Shown: positions 1 to 14,069 of the stretch, in pieces | How positions within the stretch are numbered: position 1 is the first letter of the stretch | How the letters are laid out: each line of letters begins with the position of its first letter | Assembly (NCBI RefSeq): GCF_945859705.1 | Contig: NC_079136.1 | Span: forward strand, 6,985,501-7,049,500 | Length of the DNA: 64,000 nt | From: Episyrphus balteatus | Taxonomy: Eukaryota > Arthropoda > Insecta > Diptera > Syrphidae | Reading direction: 5' to 3' | The notes under the pieces: model-generated | Database searches by the model: none | What the model was told of the DNA's origin: nothing | What the model saw: the letters and a program-made list of their open reading frames with translations, nothing else | Position numbers and translations under genes: made by a program

Positions 1-1739
1 GGCCGTGTTTCCTTTCATCCATACTTGGTTAATGATTGGGTGCATGTGCACAAACAACCATTTCCTTCATTTTTGCAGAGTTTCGGAACTTCACAGCCAA
101 ACGGGCTATTGTTCTTAAGTTTGGTTATAGGTTTCATAATTTCTTATATTGCGCTGTGCAGTTCTGTCTGTTTTTAGCAATTAACCAATCTGACTTATGA
201 AAAACCGGATTGGCATGAATTTTACAGCATCGAGCAATTAGTCTCATCCGAAGAATATTCAGAAACCTCGAATTATCCCCCATCTCGTTCAATACTGACA
301 ACAATTCATTAAATCGTCTTGACATTGCGATACTAGAAGAACCTCCTATAAACAGAAATTAAATTCAAAAAATTTCCTTCTTCGTTGATTAGAAAAGAGA
401 CGGAAAGTGATATGCTGAATTAAAGTACCTATATATCTTACACTATTTGCTGGCTATCTAACAGGGTTGTTTTATATTTTTGCATAAGTGTGAAGCATCT
501 TTATTTATTTGTATATGTACCCGTGTATAGGAGGAAATACTTTTCCCGTAAATATGATAATAGCCTTCATTGCTACCGGAGCCGTGCGATATATTTTTTT
601 TTATTATTTCTTTTGCTCTCGAGCTTAAGTTTTTGTGACGACAATCACAGTCATTTTCTCGAGGCGTTCAATTTTTCAATTGTAGAAATGTTGTGTTTTT
701 TTTTGTCGTCTTTTAATTTTAGTTTTTATTTCACTTTAGACTTGAGCTGAGAGCCGTTTCATATCATCGTTGTCAGTTCAGTCGTCCCTATTCATCATCA
801 TCATTGTTATAAGCTTCTACATACATGAACCTTTCTATGAAATGAAATGAAATCAAACCTTGTCACAAGCTAAACAAATGCTATGTGACATGCTGTGAAA
901 ACGCTTGTTGGTTCCATAGAAGCATGCTTCTCACACAAAGCAAATTCAATCTCTGAGTAGGTAGGTAGATATAGGTAGGCATATGTTGGTCGGTCTCGGT
1001 GGTGGTGGCAAAACTTAACGTTCCCGAATGTGGGACATCACACAACAGTGTCGGGAACGCGCGAATCAAGTAATCAAGGTCGAGAATAAAATAATAACAT
1101 GATTTGATTGCAAACGAAACACTTTTAATAAAGTGTAGGAGTGAGGTCGCATGAATTGGATTGTTTGTTTGCATTTTTTTCGTTAGTCTTTTGAAATTCA
1201 AAAACTAACGCATATAATAGTCGTTTGGAAACTCAAGAATTTGATATTCATGCAAACTGAGAACTTGTAGTAAATATGTATTATTTTTGTTGATTTTTAC
1301 TTCCTCGCATGTTGCTGTAGTATTTTTACGTTGTCGGTCGAAGGAAACTTTGGTTAAGGTCCTCAAGAATTTCTAGATACATGGCGTTGCGTTTGGGTTG
1401 CAATTTAGTTTCATGTGGGAGTGTCAATGTGATGATTCTACAGTTTCCAACTGAACGTCTGTCTTGTCCTCCTGTTCCTTAGGCATAGTTCCAATTTTAA
1501 TGATTTTATCTGGGTCAACTCACACAGTTTCCCGGATGTGAATCTCGTTGCAATCGGTTGGTTAATCATGCTTTAGCAGAAAAGGCTCCGATGTATTTCA
1601 TTGTAAATTTTTTTTTAATTTATCCATAAAGCTTGTGAGGTAAATTGATGTTGTTTAGAGCTGAGGTTATATTTTAATGAAACATCAGAATCTAGTGTGG
1701 AATGTATTTCCCTAAACCCGGAACTGCATTTGGTTTGCG
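1..1739. other. Upstream DNA, no gene recognised
   Basis: AT-rich sequence. The open frames here are short and without family motifs or convincing splice context. No tRNA or rRNA was seen. Confidence 0.5.
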
Positions 1740-1930
1740 CTGTAAAACTTAAGTTGATATCAGCTTATACAAGAGTTTACTTAGGATGTTAAGAAGAGAT
1801 TGGCCTGTAGTTGGCGATCATGTTCCTAGAACCTCTTTTATTTCTTGTTATATCACAGATTTTCTCATGGAACACGCTAAGGGAGGGTGTTTCAACATCT
1901 ATGGATGAAAATTCTGCAATGAGAAATTCA
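1740..1930 (-). pseudogene. LINE (non-LTR retrotransposon) reverse-transcriptase scrap
   Basis: The minus strand encodes RGSRNMIANYRPIS, and after a one-base shift LNILSKLLYKLIST. NYRPIS followed by a hydrophobic LxxLxKLxxKLI stretch is the conserved early block of reverse transcriptases in jockey/CR1-type LINEs. The shift near 1795 breaks the frame, and no other RT block or intact ORF surrounds it, so this is a dead fragment. The family is inferred from motif memory, and the clade is not resolved. Confidence 0.7.
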
Positions 1931-4900
1931 AGGAGAAATTTGTTTAGCATCTTCGTGTTTATTCCATAGATGGTGGTTTGTAATGCACATACCGAGAATG
2001 GAAAGCTGTTCGGTTTCTTCGATGCAAGTAACACTCATGTATAGTGGCATAGGATGCATATGCCGCTTTATTGATAGTAAGCAGCATTGTATATTTGAAG
2101 CATTACATAAAATAAAAACAAGCAAACAAGTTGAGTGGATGAGAAGTTTCAGAAATGAGATCATTTTGAGCCCTGGAGCACACCAGCATCTTGTTTCATA
2201 CTACCAATCTATCCAATACGACTTGTATTGAACGGTTTGAAAGGTGGTTTCGAATCGATTGTGTGTTCCATCCACTCGAAAAGAGACCAGAGAGTGTATA
2301 GTTGGCTGCGAACTGTCTCACAAAAAGGTTAGCTTTCTCAACAGAGGTATTATTCCGAACTTTGACCAAAAACTTTTACTACTTTTGGGACATTGTAGTA
2401 TATTTTGCTTTAATTCTTGATCATGCAAAAATTCGGTTTGTCGAATATGGCAATTGCTGGCCCTACTACCTTTTTGAACTTTTTCCGGTTTACTTGAGCA
2501 GGGTTGTCTATGTGTTGTCGGAAGCTTACCTCCTTAACCCTGATGACCTCTTTTAGTATTTACGATCTGAGTTGAAGTTCGCTCGAACCGAGTTAAAGTT
2601 CCTAAAGAAATCATTGAGACCGTCCCAGTTAGCTTTCTCGTATTTTCGTTGGCAGATGTCCAGTTAGGCTGTTTTAAAAGCTTGTCATGTTGGAGATTAT
2701 GCACTTTTATTACTTATTGCCACATGCAATGAGCAAGAAGAAATACTTACAATATTCTAGGCTTGTGCAATACATTAAACACCAAGATTTACGTAAATTT
2801 TTTGAAAGGAATCGAATTTAAAAGATCCCAAGCACGAAGAACTAACCCTTGAAGCTTTCTAGCGGTGCAGTATAGTTTGTAGGTCTCAGTGCACCTGAAT
2901 CATACTGAAGCAGCCATATTCCAGTGGGTGACCCTTTTGGTCGTTTTGAATGTTTCGTTGGAGTCCCTTCCATTTTGAAGAAGAAGATGAGCAGTTTTAT
3001 AGAACTACTCCATCTGGTCTGAGTAGTTTCGTCATTAGCTGTAAAAAAATTAATTGAATAGTGGCTGTGAACTATTAACTGACTATGGCTGTATGCCATC
3101 AGCTTCAGCTCTGTTGATTTTGATCTCATTGGCTGGAGTTAATGGAGGATCTATACCTTCTTGGGGCTGTTTTCTGGTGATGTATGTTGATCTTCTTTAT
3201 ACTTCGAGGCTTCACTATTGAAAACTATTGTATTTTGTTTTATCTTATTATTAATTTTTTTCAAATCCAGTACGTTTTCCTAAAGATTTAAATTGAAATG
3301 TTTATTCTTTTATTTCCATATACACGAGCATATATAAAAATCAGTTGGTACTTTATTCACAGTCGGAATCTAAAGACATAGCACTGGGGCCAACACTGAA
3401 CACTGTTCAGTTTCAATTATGGTCGACCTCAATAATATTGCAACAATCTTAAACTAATTGGACAAAAAGAAGAGTGTCTATAAATTGCACTTGAAAGCAG
3501 AAACAACATATTCTCATCAAAGTGTCGACAAGTGTCGCTCTTTCTGATTTTAATATTAAAAACAAATATCAAAGTACTACTGTCACCGTGTTATAATGTC
3601 AAACAATATTAAGATGATAAGTGAACCACTTTTGTGGTGATAGCTGTTAATTTTTATTTTCTAGTGCAATCCCAATTTTTTGTATTTAATATTGATTGCA
3701 CCTGGCTACTGTGTTGAATTTTTGTTATCGATGAAAACTTGCTATATCCGGATGGCTCTTGATTATTGAACAATAATTGAAATACAATCAGATTTGACAG
3801 GTATAAAGTAGTTACACCTATTTAATGTACCTATTGCTCCTCAAACTAGTTGAACTCGGCTTTGATGCGTTCAAACTAAAATCATCATCATCATCATTAT
3901 CAGTGTCATCGATTCCGAAGGCCACATACACGAAAATTTGTTTGCATTTACGAGTACGTATTGAAACGTTTTTCATTACTTAGCCTTTTGCTAATTAATT
4001 TACAACACATCAGTGGGGCTTAATTAACGTTTGCATAATACCTTTTTTCAAGTGATTGCAATGTTTATGTTAATGAAACGAGAACAAAATGAGATCTTTT
4101 TTTTTCCTATTCTATTCTAGCTGGCCTATGTTTGAAAATTAAGAATTGTTGTTAGCTATTATTTAATGACAATTTTCATGGTCTCTGAACATAATCGTTA
4201 GGTAAAATCATTTCTGTCACATAGGTATATAATTATTGTAAACTTTTTTAAATTTTTCTTCAAAACCTCAACTCAAAAGGTTTTAAAAGGATGTTTCGGA
4301 ATTAGTAAATTCAGGGATAGTTCTTATAAGAGTAACTGGAGTAAAATTCTTAAAGAATATCTTTGACGCAACTGCGTATGGTTTCTATACTAAATCATAT
4401 GCGTGTGTTGGAAATTTATTTATAGATGCAATTTGCATACAAACATACATAGTTGTGATGGTTACATGAAATCGATTTATTTCGAAGCCTAAAGGGAGTT
4501 TTGCATGCACATTAATACCACAACCTTGGCAAAAAAATAAAAACGAAGCCACCACAAATTGTTCTACTTTTTGAATTAGATACACACATTCACTTATAGT
4601 TTTCTTTTCGCATATAGAGGAGATTAAAGCTTAACTCTTTGCGGCATTTTCTTAACCTTTAACCAAGTTATGCGTTCATAAAAAATAGAATGCATCATTG
4701 TTTTGATATTTCTATGTTTTCTAACAGTGGATCAATATTATTAAGTTTAATTGAAAATTTAATAAACAACAAATTTTTTCAAATGTGAATTCACCAAATG
4801 GGTTTTGACTATACTTAATATTAGAAATAGGGAAGGATTTAATAGGAAAAACCAAATTTCTTTCCAGATTTTGTGCGTCTTTGGGAAGAATCCCGGAAAC

Positions 4901-7498
4901 CGCTTATCTTACCTAAGCATTAGTAAAAAGCTTCACAGGTATATACGTAAACTTAGTGGCCAACCTTAAAATATTCGAGTTTGTATTTGAATATCAGGAA
5001 AATCGATTTCGCAGAACAAATTTATGAAGGAAATTTTCAGCAACCAAATGTTGAAATGAACAATTCTTGAAATTCTCTAACCCAATTATGTTGAAAAGTG
5101 CTCCTTGGATGCAATCGTTTTAACATGCTTTCTCGAGCTGCAGTTTTACAGATGAGTTTAAAGCTTTTTATATATTTTTTTTTTATTTCTAAGGGGTTTA
5201 TGAATAGCCGAGGAGTGTTGACTGCTTAGTCATTTACGGTCTGTATACGTTCATATTGCATTTATTATTTTTTAAAGAAACAAAATAAATTTAAATATTT
5301 CTCTTTTGAACTAGTGTCAATGTCTACTTTATGAGTAGAAACATGCAAACTCTCAATAAATTCATATTTAAGTTGGATAATACATTTGCTCAAGACAAAT
5401 CAGCTGACCATTCGTTTGCCAAACCACATGTTAGTTTACTGTTTCTGGGCTGCAAATCTGATTGATTGGAGCGTTAGTCATTGCAGACGTCAGTAGTTAT
5501 AGAAAATGATATGTATAGAAATAAAAAACTGATTAAAATAACATAGGCATACTCATGACATGATATATCTAAACAATATGCTCTATATATTTTTTTTTTA
5601 TTCTTAAAACTTTAAACTATCAATCAATTTGGCTTAAAGTCCAATACTTTTTTTAAAAACTATTAATGAACAGAATATACTTCGATATCACCTTAAGGTT
5701 GTGCCAATTGCCTTATATTTATTTAATGAAGCAAATTACATAAAGAAAAATGTATGTACGTAGAAGTTTTTAAAGGGTTTCTTTACGATTACTTAAACCT
5801 AGCTCAAAAAAAAAAACTTAAATTTCAGAAAATTGCTTTTAGAAATTATCACAGAGAATAAAACGTCTACTTACTTTTTTTATTTTATTGTCAGAGGGAA
5901 AAAAACTTCGTTTAGTTGGAAATCAACATGGAAATCAATTATCTGGAATTTAAATATTGCCAAATTCCATTAGTTTGAATATATCACTCTCTGGTCTTAA
6001 TGTTCAAAATATGCCCTTCACCCTCAACCCTGTAACCAAAAATATAAAGTCATTTAGATTTGGACTACTTATTTCTAACCAATGTAGGCGTAAAAACACA
6101 TTTAAATTGTTTGGCCTTGATAATTTTGGCTTGTATATTGTATTTGCCACGTTCTGATGTTCTGACTTTTTGCCATCATCCTTTTTTTTCTTCAAGTTTT
6201 ATTTCCTATAATTAAATAATTCCTATATAACACTCTCCATTTCCATACACTCATCGCTTTTAATGTAGGCAGAGAAAAATTCCTTAATGCCAAACAATCA
6301 AGTGCACAATTTTAATGATATAATTGGTAATATGTCTTGTCTACTTCATTTCATAATTCCAAAAGCTTTAAAGGAATAAAAAAAAAAAAATAAATCTTAA
6401 CGTCCGTCCAGCGTCGTCGGTCAGAGTAGGTAGGTAGTCGGCGGCGTAGATTATTATTATTATTACTTTCACGTTGTTTGCGCGTGAAGAACATGCGTAT
6501 GATTCACATTTCACGAGGAATACGCACCGCTCCACAGGATGCATTAATTAACTTGTAGACATTCAAAAGTAAAGACGCGCGAGACTCGCTGGAGACATGT
6601 TATAGTTTAGCTACATATCTCATCAACATCATCATCAACATCCAACAAAACGCGTATAAAGTTCATCTTTTTTAAATTCCAGTCATTGCTTAAATCTGTG
6701 CAAATACCTAGCTATAAATTTCTATACTCAAATTGAGAGCAGGGTTATTCTTTTTTTTTTTTTTTTTCAATTTTATTTGTGTGGCAGAGAGAAGAGACGA
6801 GAAAATAAAAAAAACCCACATATTCATGTTAAATGAAAGATAAAAAGCAATTTGTATAGAGTTCCTAATTCAATAAATAAACACAATGAAAAGCCAGTAC
6901 AACAACAACAATTTCTACAGCAGCAGCAGCAAAAAAAAAAAAAAAACGCACTTGTCGGATTGCGTCAATAATCCAGCAAAGTTTTTCACACTCTTTCATT
7001 TGTATACAAGTGGATACTATGAAATGAGAAAGCAACGTTTAAGTACGACTTGACCGCACGTTCCTTTCCTGGAAAGTGCTAGTACACTTGAAAAATATCA
7101 TTACATATTTGTGTAACAGGTAAACTATAGCAGGTATTTAAGAAGGTATCTATTAAATTAGAAGATGCATCTTTTTTAAACAGGGTTTTAGATGTGTTCA
7201 GGTCAGACTTTTTGTTTTGCCTTTTGTAGGTACCACAAAATATGGGCAATTTAAAATTCTATAAGGATTTTTAACTTTGTGTATTGGAATTCACATTCAT
7301 GTTTTACAGATAATTTCATATCAAAAGAACATAACAGTTAAATAAAAAGTACTAGTTTATGTTTATTAGCGTGGTAGTTGTTGTTTACTCATGAGAAGAC
7401 GATCTAGTACATTTACTACTAGAACTACTCATACCAGGGATGGAAAATGAGATTTTTCAATTGTACTGAACATTTCATTTGTATTTTACTGAAATGGG
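1931..7498. other. AT-rich upstream DNA without a recognisable gene
   Basis: Mostly low-complexity AT-rich DNA with short trinucleotide runs (CAT near 3886, TTA near 6450). A GC-richer patch at about 6401-6452 stands out but carries no ORF. It could be a distal promoter or CpG-rich regulatory DNA, but nothing in the sequence proves it. Confidence 0.4.
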
Positions 7499-7608
7499 TA
7501 CACTGAGCCAAAAAACAACGTAAAATCAATCTAAACCACTTTGAATCAATGGAAAATCACTACATTTTTAGCCTAAAGTGGAAAATGATTGAATCAAAGT
7601 AGCACACT

Positions 7609-7674
7609 TTAAATCAAAGTTGTTCACACATTAAATCAAAGTTGTTCACACATTAAATCAAAGTTGTTCACACA
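7609..7674. repeat. 22-bp tandem repeat, three copies
   Basis: Three perfect head-to-tail copies of a 22-bp unit beginning TTAAATCAAAGTTGTTCA start at 7609, 7631 and 7653, inside the MITE. The unit extends a motif present once in the second MITE copy, so it probably expanded locally. Confidence 0.9.
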
Positions 7675-7700
7675 TTAAAAAAATAAAAAAAGTAAAACTT

Positions 7701-7770
7701 GCATCCGCTGGGGATCGAACCTGCTATACCTGGGTTGACAAGCTTGTGCTTAACCACTGTGCCATCTCAC
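7701..7770 (-). repeat. tRNA-derived SINE-like sequence
   Basis: Read on the minus strand it has an A-box-like TGGCACAGTGG and, about 35 bases on, a B-box GGTTCGATCCC. This is the spacing of an internal RNA polymerase III promoter. The ends do not form a 7-bp acceptor stem, so it is not a functional tRNA gene. A T-rich tail follows. Most likely it is a SINE head or tRNA pseudogene within the MITE. Confidence 0.55.
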
Positions 7771-7903
7771 TTATAAAAAATTGATGTGACAAACTGTAAG
7801 TTAAGCATAGGACGACTTTTTAGAAAATTAATGAATATATTTTTCACCATTGATTCAATGTAGAACGGATTAAAAATTACTATGCGTTTTTTCTCTGGGT
7901 GTA

Positions 7904-9055
7904 TAATTGTATTGAAATATACTTTTCTCACGAGAAACTAATAAAATAAAATTTAATCAAATTATTTTATTTGCAAAAACTCTTAAATTTTCCATTTACA
8001 TTTCATTATTTTCTGCGTAAAAGGGAAATTTTTATTTAATTTCGGTATAAATAAATATGGGATAAAGTACATTTTCACAAAACAACACTACGTATTATTT
8101 AGTTTTACAAACTTAAAAATTCGATAATTACCACAACTCTTTAAATAGATATAATGTGAACACATTTCCAACATAAAAACAAACGTGTTCACGAACTTTA
8201 ATCTACACCACCATGCCTATTCCATATAAAAGTCTGCAGGACTTCGGGCCTTATGCTCTTTGAAAATTTTTTATCATTTCTTTTTTTTTTTTTGAATTTA
8301 TAAGAGAGTAAATTCAGTTTTAGCATTTCGACTTTATATGATGAATGTCGAAAAAATAGAACAACTTGATCAGTTTTATAAATATTTTCAAAAAAAAAAA
8401 AAACAAGTCACTACACTCAAATTGCAACATTTATTTCAATTCAACAAATCTGGAATTAAATTAAAACGTAAACAAATAGATTCTTCGTTTTTTTAGGCTT
8501 TTGGTTTCCTCGTTTTTTTTTGTTTTTAATCTTACATTGCAAAAGAATTGTATCGAATTTAGACTAATAATTGTATTTTTGTACTCGAGCATACTCATTT
8601 GTATCGAATTCGATACAATTGTATCGACTTTTCCATACCTGACTCATACTCATGCTATTCTTCTCGAGTAGATAGGAATTGCATTAGAGAAGAGAGGGGT
8701 AAAAATGTTCTTATTTATAAAAATTTGTTGAACAAACACCGATTTGCTCACCATAATAAAGTCTGGGAACTGGGATTGACGGTTTGTTATAATGCGTGTT
8801 AGTGGAAAGTACCTAATTTTTTTTTTTTTTTTTTTCATTGTAGACTGTAATCGTAATTGAGCTTGACTATGTTTTTGTATGTAATTCTGAAGCATCTTTA
8901 CCAAAACCTTTCAATAATTGAAGAGATCTTTTACTCTGCATGAGGCACAAAACAGACCTCAAAACTCTTCGGCGAAGCTAAGGTCCATCTCGTTGGATTA
9001 GGTTTAGATTCTATCCCAACTTTAAACAAGTTGGTATTAATCAACTTTTTTTAGA
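7904..9055. other. No gene seen; AT-rich spacer
   Basis: Low-complexity AT DNA with A and T homopolymers. Short GTATCGAATT-like direct repeats occur near 8550-8630. No coding or RNA motif recognised. Confidence 0.4.
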
Positions 9056-9060
9056 TGGCT

Positions 9061-9350
9061 GGGGGTCAATTCCCGATCTGTGAAAATATGAAGTAATAAG
9101 TTTTATCACGTTTTCATAATAAATTCGATTCTTGTTAAATTTGTTTATTATGAAAACTTTTGTTCATATAAGCTATTTTTCTCAAAATTTTTTTCATTTA
9201 GTACTTTTTAGTACACATCTTATCACATTGAGTTTGAGAATCGCATAAAGGGGTGCCTGTGAAGTGATAAAATGAAAAAAAAAAAAAAAAACGCTTTGGA
9301 AATTGAAATAATATAATTTTTATCACTTCACAGATCGGGAATCGACCCCC
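9061..9350. repeat. Inverted pair of tRNA/SINE-related segments
   Basis: GGGGGTCAATTCCCGATCTG at 9061 is inverted at 9331-9350, and the matching arms extend to 24 bp with one mismatch (9061-9084 and 9327-9350). Both arms resemble a B-box (GGTCRATTCCCG). Inside, CTGTGAAGTGATAAAA at 9256-9271 has an exact inverted partner at 9318-9333. This looks like two head-to-head copies of a tRNA-derived repeat, or one fold-back element. Confidence 0.5.
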
Positions 9351-9359
9351 TGAAAGGTT

Positions 9360-12300
9360 CAAAGGCTTGAGCGACCAGGCAACAATGAAAAGGGAAAAAA
9401 ATCTCTTCAAATGAGCTGAGGACAAAAAAATAAAATGAACGTTGACTGCATTAAGCGTGTAATTTTCTTAAAAAACAACATAATAGATGAAAGTCATGTG
9501 GAAAACGCCCTGCTGTACAGATTGGCAGCACTTAGTACCTATACTTATTTTTTTTTTTTACAATCAATGCTGCCAGGTGACAATGGATGTCAAAATATAC
9601 CATTTTTTTTTTTACAATTCTCACGTATGATAAGACAAAATTCCATAGACAAAAGATTCCGAATTGAAATTGACAGTTGGAGAAATTAATGAATAACTTT
9701 TGACAGTTACTAACTTTTTAAATAATATTGATTCAATGTTCAATTGCTTGTCTAAATAAATGTTAGACTTGTAGTTATCTTCAAATCGGTTGAAAGAATT
9801 CCAATAAGATTTGTTTTCTCTTGTACAATAACTGGGCGAAATTATGTATTCGTCTAAAATCAAATGCCTCAAGTGTCAAAAACAAAATTGCAAACAGAAA
9901 TTGACTAAGGGGTGACAATCATCCAGAATAATATTTCGACCCAACACGAACACGACTTGGACTTGCCAAGCCAAACGAAACGAAAACGTCTCGTGCAATC
10001 TTGTGCCATATTATGATGATGATGATGATGATTATATCTTTGAAATCTTTGCGCTCCACTATTTAACAAGAAGCTATCAAGATAATTTATTGTCTTCATG
10101 GTTCTACTCTACGACAAGGCAATATTCTATACAACACAGAGAGAATATAATCCAACATGTGGGGGCAATATAATTCTAATAAATATGTAGATATAAGTTA
10201 TATCTACATATGTGTATTTGCTTGCTTGCCGCCTCTTATTTATCCTCCCAACTTTATCCAGGGTGGGCTTTTTTTTTCTTCAGAATTCCATTTTCATATT
10301 TAGATGCATGTGTATCTAAGTGCACTTGCAATCCACTCCAGAGTATACTACACTCTCTACAACACTATCGATTTCTCTCAGTTTTTTTCTTTCTTTCTCT
10401 CTCTTGGTTCTCTCTCTCTCTCTCTCTTTTTCTCTTGATTCTAAGTTGTGTATTCTTTGCAAATTTCTACTGTGATTACATAACTAAATGTATTCTTTGT
10501 GACACAATGAACGAGCGGCGAAAAAAAAGCACACACCGAGGCACACAACCTGGGGATGAACCGAATCAAGTCCGAGTCCTAATCGAGGTAGTTAGGTAGG
10601 TTAGAAACAATTTGTAAAGCAGAGAAGTGAAACTGTGAATTATAATTCCTAATAATGATGTGGGGAAAGCAAATTAAACGCACTACAATTGGTTTTTTCC
10701 GGGCTGCTGATATTCATTCTCTAGGTTTTCGCTTCAGCTTTGCTCTCTCTAAAACGACCGACATTGATGGTAACCATCAAACAACACCTCTTCCCCTCGC
10801 CAGAATGTTCCTCCAGCTTAACTCAGCATCGCAACTATAAGTTTATGGATTATACAGAGCAAAGCATGAGTGTGTCTATGGCTACTCCAACTGGCTGGAT
10901 GCTAGTACTATCCCATCCAATATGGTTCTACTTCACAACTGTCACTGTTGCTATTGCTCAACCAACTGCCTCGCCGCTGCTACCTCCTACAAACATCAAA
11001 TACAATTTGTTGCTATGACTTTTTGTTGTATTTACAAGTCTGTTAGGCCGATATACAAATGTCGTTCGTTCTCGGGAAGAAAATCTGATAATTACCAGGG
11101 CAGACATAAGATTTCTTCCTTTCCTTCATACTCAATTGGTGTTAATTAATAAAAATCATAAATAAAAAAAAAATTTAATTCACGGCTACTATTTAGTGAA
11201 CAAGTTTAGTTAGCGCAAGCTATAGAATAGGTAGATTGCCAGTTAAATGATAAGTAACTTTTTTGATGATGACAAATCCTCAACTATACAATCAATGACG
11301 TTTGTTGATGTAGATAGAATTATACGACGGACAGCAGCAGCAGCAGCAGCGGAAAAAGCTTACAACGACGATTATAATTTAAAAAAAAAAAAAAACCTGC
11401 CTCATGTCGAAGGTATTATTTCAATTGCATAACAGAGCAAACAATACAATCAGTGATATCACTTTTCTACTGTTTTGACGTAAATCGATATATACCTTTC
11501 CAAAAGTTGTTCTATATTTCTATCTCTATTTCGATATAGACTGCTTTACAACAGTTTAGGGTTTTTACATGACGTTTTGACACCCACAAGAAGCAAATTG
11601 CTACAAAGTGAAATGTTATACTTTTATACCTAATAACAATTAGTTTGAAAACACTTTTGGTATTTATAACCTCCATTTTTCCAGTATCTACTCGTGCGAA
11701 AAAAATCTCAAATATATTTCAAAATCCCAAAAATAAAGCAGATAAATGATATTAAATTCCATTTAAAAAAAGTGGTCATCAGAGATCACGCTTTTATATG
11801 ATTATATCACAACACCAAAACTGATTGCACAACAATTACACCGACACTTAAGGCAATTGATTATAATCTTTTCATACCTATATGATAATTTGTCAAGTTA
11901 ATAGTTTGACATGGCTACAATTTTCAATATGAATGAAGCTTTTTTTTTATTATTGGGCTATCAAAATTAGTCGTTTTTCATTATTAAAAAAAAAAAAATA
12001 CTGTTCAGGGATGTCATTGTAGTCTGGGAGGTTGTGTTTTTTTTTTTTTTTTTTTTGAAAATATTGAACACAAGATTAGTGTTTAAATGTTAATCCCATA
12101 AATAGTGATACACGACGAAATAAATAAATTAATATTGCAATCATTTAGAAGACAGAGGGTCCTTAAAAGGTTCAGGAAATGTTTTTAGAATCGGCATTCT
12201 TTCAGTATTTGTCCATCCCTGTTCATCATGCTTTTGAAGAAAATTTGGACAAAAATCATTTTCTTAAAAAATAATATTTGTACAAAATTAACTTAACATA

Positions 12301-13875
12301 GAATTTCTTAAGATAAAACACAAGTTTTAATTTCATAAATATTTTTAAAATACAGAAATTCTTCTCTGATGAGCGTTAACCTAAGTTATTATTTTCCTTT
12401 TGTTTGACTTATGCTAACCTGGCTTATGCAGTTGCAGTTGATTTTTAGCCAGTACCGTTTGTTTCATTGCTAAAAAGTGTTTTTTTTTTTATCTTAACCT
12501 TTAAAGACTTAATAAAAAAAAATCTTTTTAAGATTTTTCTGCGCAGGTTTTCCTAAGTATCATAAAATGTACACAAAAGTTTTTTGGTAAACTTTTGTAT
12601 AACATTTTTGTTTATTATTGCTTCATAAAAATAAATTAATGAAACACTATGTTTATAACACATTTCTCGAAGAAAATTGGCCTCAGTCAAAAATTATCAT
12701 GGGCAAGAAAAAATGAACAGACTTTAAAAATTAATATCCGAGCAACCAAAAAAGTTATCAAAATTTCTTAAAAGTAGTTTAAAAGAATAACTTATTTTAT
12801 AAAAACAAAAGTCTTAATTTTGTTTTCACCAATTGTTTTAACAGAGAAATCATCATTAACATGAGTAAAGGTATACAAAAGTAAGCGTTTTCTTAAATCA
12901 TCGTAACGTGGTATAAACTTTGCAGATAGAGCGTTACTGTGAAACAATTTTTTTCTTAGAATAAACCCAAGAGCTGTCCAAAAATTAAATTAAAACAAAA
13001 ATTTAAAAAACACAAAAATGTTTTTTATAGTTTGATCTACGCTGTTAAAAAATCATTAAAAATAGTGTAGCAGTTTGTAGCAGTAAATTTATAAAGTGGC
13101 ATATAGCCAAACATATGTATAGTCTATGCGTTTCTGTACAAATTACATTATATTTAAAGCCGCTAATTTTTTACGTCTATTCAAAGTTCCTGAACTTTTT
13201 AAACAACAAAAAAAGGAAATTAAATGGTTATTTTCAAAATTAAAAAAAATTTAAAAACCTCCAACTGATTTCCAAAATATTGCATATAATAACACATTAT
13301 ACCTTCTTGATAACCCAAAAAAAATTTGTTGTTTAACTGTTACCCGTACTTGTTAAGAAAAATTATCGTTCGGACTTACCAAACCAGGCTGACTAAAAGA
13401 TTTCATTTTTGACGACCACAAAAAAAAAAAATCTTTCTTAATTTTCTAAATGATATAAAAAGCAACAGTTGAGCGTCACGTTCAGACATACAAAGCCGTT
13501 CAAGGATTTGTATGGAGATTGTGGAGTTATTTTTTCAAAATATATGTATATGAAATTTGTAAAAGTGATGTGTTGCCTATACTAAATAATTGTTGCCTAT
13601 ACTAAAAGTACATTTTTAATATTAAAAGAATAAACAAAAATACTTCCATTTCTTTTTCAAAACTTCCTTGTTTCCATATTTGCAGTTTTCTTTTAAAAAT
13701 AATAGCTTGAACGTGCTACAAGGAAGTAATTGATTTTTAAAGCAAACAAAAAATAATTCTAATACAAAAGTTGCTATAGGACTAAATTAATGAAGTAAAT
13801 TTTTTAACGGGCTACATTTTACTTTAAAAAAATATTCTTCAATGAATTATTAAGCCTCTTTTTTGTGACGTGATA
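9360..13875. other. Upstream DNA with microsatellites, no supported gene
   Basis: Holds an ATG/GAT run near 10014-10030, a TC-rich tract at about 10378-10433 and an AGC run at 11332-11350. The segment 10,200-11,150 is less AT-rich and has several overlapping short open frames, but none carries a family motif or codon pattern that persuades me. It may be upstream regulatory DNA of the downstream ATPase gene. Confidence 0.4.
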
Positions 13876-14069
13876 CGCTGAGGGAAAAGGCACCATGAAA
13901 TCAATAAAAACCACATTAATTTAACTATTATTCGGAATGATTTTGCCTTGAAGATGAACATTTTGAGATCGAAATGGAAAAAAGGTAAATTTTTTAAAGT
14001 CACATAAATCAAAGTAGTTCATCTTTGAAACAACGACGTTTCAACTTCAATTTATTTTTTCCCTCAGTG
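13876..14069. mobile_element. MITE with CACTGAG-type ends, copy 2
   Basis: The left end CGCTGAGGGAAAA and the right end (reverse complement CACTGAGGGAAAAAA) are flanked by TA at 13874-13875 and 14070-14071. It is 194 bp and non-coding. It shares ends and the internal AATCAAAGTAG string with the copy at 7501, but lacks the 22-bp tandem array and tRNA-like part. Confidence 0.6.

Larger units (their letters stand above)
7501..7901. mobile_element. MITE with CACTGAG-type ends, copy 1
   Basis: The left end reads CACTGAGCCAAAAAAC and the right end, reverse-complemented, reads CACCCAGAGAAAAAAC. Both are flanked by TA (7499-7500 and 7902-7903), as expected for a Tc1/mariner-type TA target duplication. 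It has no coding capacity. It holds a 22-bp tandem triplication and a tRNA-like segment. A second copy lies at 13876-14069 and shares the ends and an internal AATCAAAGTAG string. Confidence 0.6.

Noticed and set aside
10210..10599. 129-residue ORF rich in Phe, Leu and Ser
   Set aside because: It is translated from a TC microsatellite and shows no family motif.
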